From Holophagaceae bacterium (GTDB lineage Bacteria > Acidobacteriota > Holophagae > Holophagales > Holophagaceae): 64,000 nt of DNA. Positions 61,486 through 64,000 of the stretch are shown in pieces. Positions within the stretch are counted from its first letter, which is position 1, and each line of letters starts with the position of its first letter. The position numbers and the translations under genes were made by a program. The stretch is from the NCBI GenBank assembly GCA_016720465.1, contig JADKKO010000004.1, positions 1,752,504-1,816,503 on the forward strand, read 5' to 3'. The notes beneath the pieces were generated by a model that saw nothing but the letters and a program-made list of their open reading frames with translations, was not told the origin of the DNA and did not search any database.

Positions 61486-64000
61486 TACCCAACCAGGTTT
61501 CCCATAATCACCTCGGCCTGTTCCAACACGGTTTGGGTGGCCTTCTCCTGCATATCGGGTGGGTATCCGTGTTTTCGTAGAATGCGTCGTACCAACACTC
61601 GGAGTTGGGCCTGCACATTGTCACGCAAGGTCCAGTCGATGGTCACATTCTTCCTGACGGTATCCACTAGCTCGCGAGCGATGGCTTGGAGCGTGGGCTC
61701 TCCTAGCACCTTTACTGCGCTGTCGTTGGCCTCCAAGGCGTCATAAAAGGCAAGTTCATCGGGGCTGAGGCCTAGCGACTCTCCGCGGGCGTCTGCGGCC
61801 TTCATCTCTTTGGCAAGCCGGATCAGCTCCTCGATCACCTGGGCAGCTTCGATGGCGCGATTCTGATATTTGCGCACGGTCTGATCTAGCATCTCCGCGA
61901 AGGATCGGGCCTGGACCACGTTTCGCTTGGCTCGGTTCCTGATCTCTCCCTTCAGTAGCTTCTGGAGCAACTCAACAGCCAAGTTTCTCTGGGGCATATC
62001 GCGCACTTCAGCCAGGAACTCGTCCGACAGGATCGAGATGTCGGGTTTCTTGAGACCCGCAGCGGTAAAGATGTCCACGACTTCGTCCGAGGTCACTGCC
62101 CTGGAGATAATTTGCCGGATGGCAAGGTCCAGTTCCTCATCCGTCTTACTTTCGCCGGGCGTGCTCTTGGAGAGCACAGCGCGGACGGCTTGAAAGAAGC
62201 CCACATCGTCCCGAATGCGCATAGCCTCTGTGTGTGGCACTGACAGCGCAAAGGCTTGGGACAGTTCGGTGACAGTATGGAGTAACCGGTCCTTGCCGTT
62301 CTCCTGCACAAGGATGTGCTCCTGTGCTTCAGGTAGCAGCGAAAGGCGAGCCTGCGGCGAACCGACCACCCACTTGCTCCAATCGAAGCCGTGGAACAGG
62401 CCCCTGGCAGACCTCGTATTTCTCTAACATCAAGGCTACGGCTTCGGCCTGGTCAAGCGCGGTCTTCCCGGCGCCACCTGCCTCCGTATAGGTCGCCAGT
62501 GCCTGCTTCAACTCGTCCGCCAAGCCGAGGTAGTCCACCACAAGTCCGCCCGGCTTGTCCTTGAAGACGCGATTGACGCGGGCGATGGCCTGCATCAGCC
62601 CATGGCCGCGCATCGGCTTGTCCACGTACATCGTGTGCAGGCTGGGGGCGTCGAAGCCCGTGAGCCACATGTCCCGGACGATGACGATCTGGAAGGGGTC
62701 CTTTGGATCCCGGAAGCGCGACGCCATGTCCTCACGGCGCTTCTTGTTGCGGATATGTGGCTGCCAGTCGAGCAGGTCTGACGCGGAGCCTGTCATGACA
62801 ACCTTGAGAGAGCCATGTTCGTCATCTTTGCCGTGCCAGGCCGGGCGCAGCGCGACCAACTCACGGTATAGCTCGATGGCGATGCGACGGCTCATGACCA
62901 CCACCATCGCCTTACCATCCATCGTCGCGATACGGTTCTCGAAGTGCTCCACTAGGTCACGGGCGAGGAGCTTGAGTCGGTTCTCGGAACCGACCACTGC
63001 CTCAAGCTGAGCCCAACGGCTCTTGAGCTTCTCCTTGCGCTGGACCTCCTCCCCTTCGGTCGCTTCCTCGAAATCGGGGTCAATCTTCGGGCGTTCCGAC
63101 TCCTTCAGTTCAAGTTTCGCGAGTCGGCTCTCGTAGTAGATAGGCACCGTGGCGCCATCGGCGACGGCGCGCTGAATGTCGTAAACGCTGATGTAGTCGC
63201 CAAACACGGCCCGCGTATTGGCGTCGGTCTTCTCGATGGGTGTTCCGGTGAAGCCAACGAACGACGCATGGGGCAGCGCGTCGCGCATGTGTCGTGCGAA
63301 GCCGTCAATGAAGTCGTATTGACTGCGGTGCGCCTCGTCGGCTATGACGACGATGTTGCGCCGGTCTGAGAGAACTGGGTGCCGATCTCCCCTCTCTTCC
63401 GGGAAAAATTTCTGAATAGTGGTGAATACCACGCCGCCGGAGGCGACGCTGAGTTTCGCGCGCAGATCGGCGCGGTCGGCGGCCTGCACCGGCGGCTGGC
63501 GCAGCAGGTCACGACAGCGCGCAAAGGTTCCAAATAACTGGTCATCGAGATCATTGCGGTCGGTGAGTACTACGATCGTCGGGTTGGCCATCGCGGGGTG
63601 CAGGATCAGGCGCCCAGCATAGAAGGCCATGGTCAAACTCTTGCCCGAGCCTTGCGTATGCCAAACCACCCCGATCCGCCGGTCACCTGGATCGCCGCCC
63701 GGTTGGCCACCAGCGGTATAGCGCCCGGTGAGGTCTCCAGCATGTTCCTCGGTGACGGCCTCGGCCGCTCGCAGCGTTTCCTCAAGGGCCACGTTCACAG
63801 CGTGGAATTGGTGGTAGCCCGCCATTTTCTTCACAAGCTGTCCGCCGCCCTGATCCTCGAACACGATGAAGTAGCGCAGCAGGTCCAGGAAGCGACGCTT
63901 CTCGAAGACGCCCTCCAGTACGACCTGCAATTCCGACAGCTTTACAGAGGCGTCCTCACGCCCGGTGATAGTGCGCCAGGGCTTGAACCACTCCATGCCG
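61485..64000 (-). CDS. hsdR: Type I restriction enzyme HsdR subunit, truncated by window edge and frameshifted
   Basis: The frame enters from the right edge (an ATG at 63996 is internal) and carries the motor motifs: WHTQGSGKSLTMAFYAGRL, VVIADEAHRSQYDF (DEAH box), VGFTGTPIEK and DMWLTGFDAPSLHTMYVDKP. At 62399-62404 the frame breaks: MLEKYEVCQG should continue LFHGFDWSKWVVGSPQARLS in the neighbouring frame, which then runs to 61485 with the helical C-terminal domain. One extra base in the C4 run (plus sense) explains it. The N-terminal nuclease domain and hsdM/hsdS are outside. HsdR translocates and cuts unmodified DNA. Confidence 0.9.

Noticed and set aside
49669..64000. A second attachment site (duplicate of the tRNA-Lys 3' end)
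   Set aside because: I looked for the gttcgagtc...ggaaccacc end again to the right and did not find it within the window.
1..64000. CRISPR arrays, rRNA genes, complete IS elements
   Set aside because: No regularly spaced direct repeats, no rRNA-like stretches and no transposase frames were seen.

Overview
The window is a GC-rich (roughly 60-65% by eye) bacterial chromosome segment. The gene set points to a Gram-negative heterotroph, and I would guess Acidobacteriota of the Holophaga/Geothrix type. It has an Oar-like carboxypeptidase-regulatory/TonB receptor, System II cytochrome c maturation (ResB plus a CcsA-type protein), a PATAN/DUF4388 protein, an S55 (SpoIVB-type) peptidase without a sporulation context, and many fatty-acyl-CoA genes. 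The taxonomic call is inference; there is no rRNA in the window.

Positions 1 to about 49,600 are mostly core chromosome. In order: a truncated Oar-like receptor (minus) diverging from an S55 peptidase and a large secreted beta-propeller-like protein; enoyl-CoA hydratase, a frameshifted dienelactone hydrolase and a frameshifted nadC; a universal stress protein and two pirins; a VWA protein and rarA; a ynbC/ynbD-like pair (hydrolase-methyltransferase fusion, PAP2-phosphatase fusion) plus a small membrane protein; an acyl-CoA dehydrogenase / APH-kinase / SDR / SDR set resembling 4-hydroxyacyl-CoA catabolism, into which a hicBA module and a second toxin-antitoxin-like pair are intercalated; a lipoprotein-ResB-CcsA operon; cysteine desulfurase; a 269-bp MITE-like element; threonine aldolase and uppP; a NatAB-type ABC exporter, TPR protein, YvcK, DUF4388 and TonB-C-like proteins; 2Fe-2S ferredoxin; the ybbA-ybbP/tesA locus; penicillin acylase; a di-heme peroxidase; 3-hydroxyacyl-CoA dehydrogenase, SRPBCC, aldehyde dehydrogenase, site-2 protease and trpS.

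From a tRNA-Lys(CTT) gene at 49,669 the character changes, and everything to the right end looks like a mobile genomic island. It holds an SRAP DNA-protein-crosslink protein, a compact maturation-type cassette (radical SAM/SPASM, PqqD-like protein, second radical SAM/SPASM, NTF2-like protein), radC, a mobilisation block (coupling ATPase, hydrophobic protein, relaxase-like protein, small DNA-binding protein), a very AT-rich non-coding stretch, and a defence block on the minus strand. The defence block contains a type I restriction HsdR subunit that runs off the window, a 45-aa ORF, and an ABC-type ATPase with a TOPRIM/DUF4435 protein, reminiscent of PARIS or OLD systems.

Several genes (dienelactone hydrolase, nadC, hsdR, probably the ATPase-TOPRIM protein) are broken by single-base indels. 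At least six intergenic spots carry long palindromes whose arms are built from short repeated phrases. The most interesting candidate system is the radical SAM / PqqD / radical SAM / NTF2-like cassette at 50,758-53,740.
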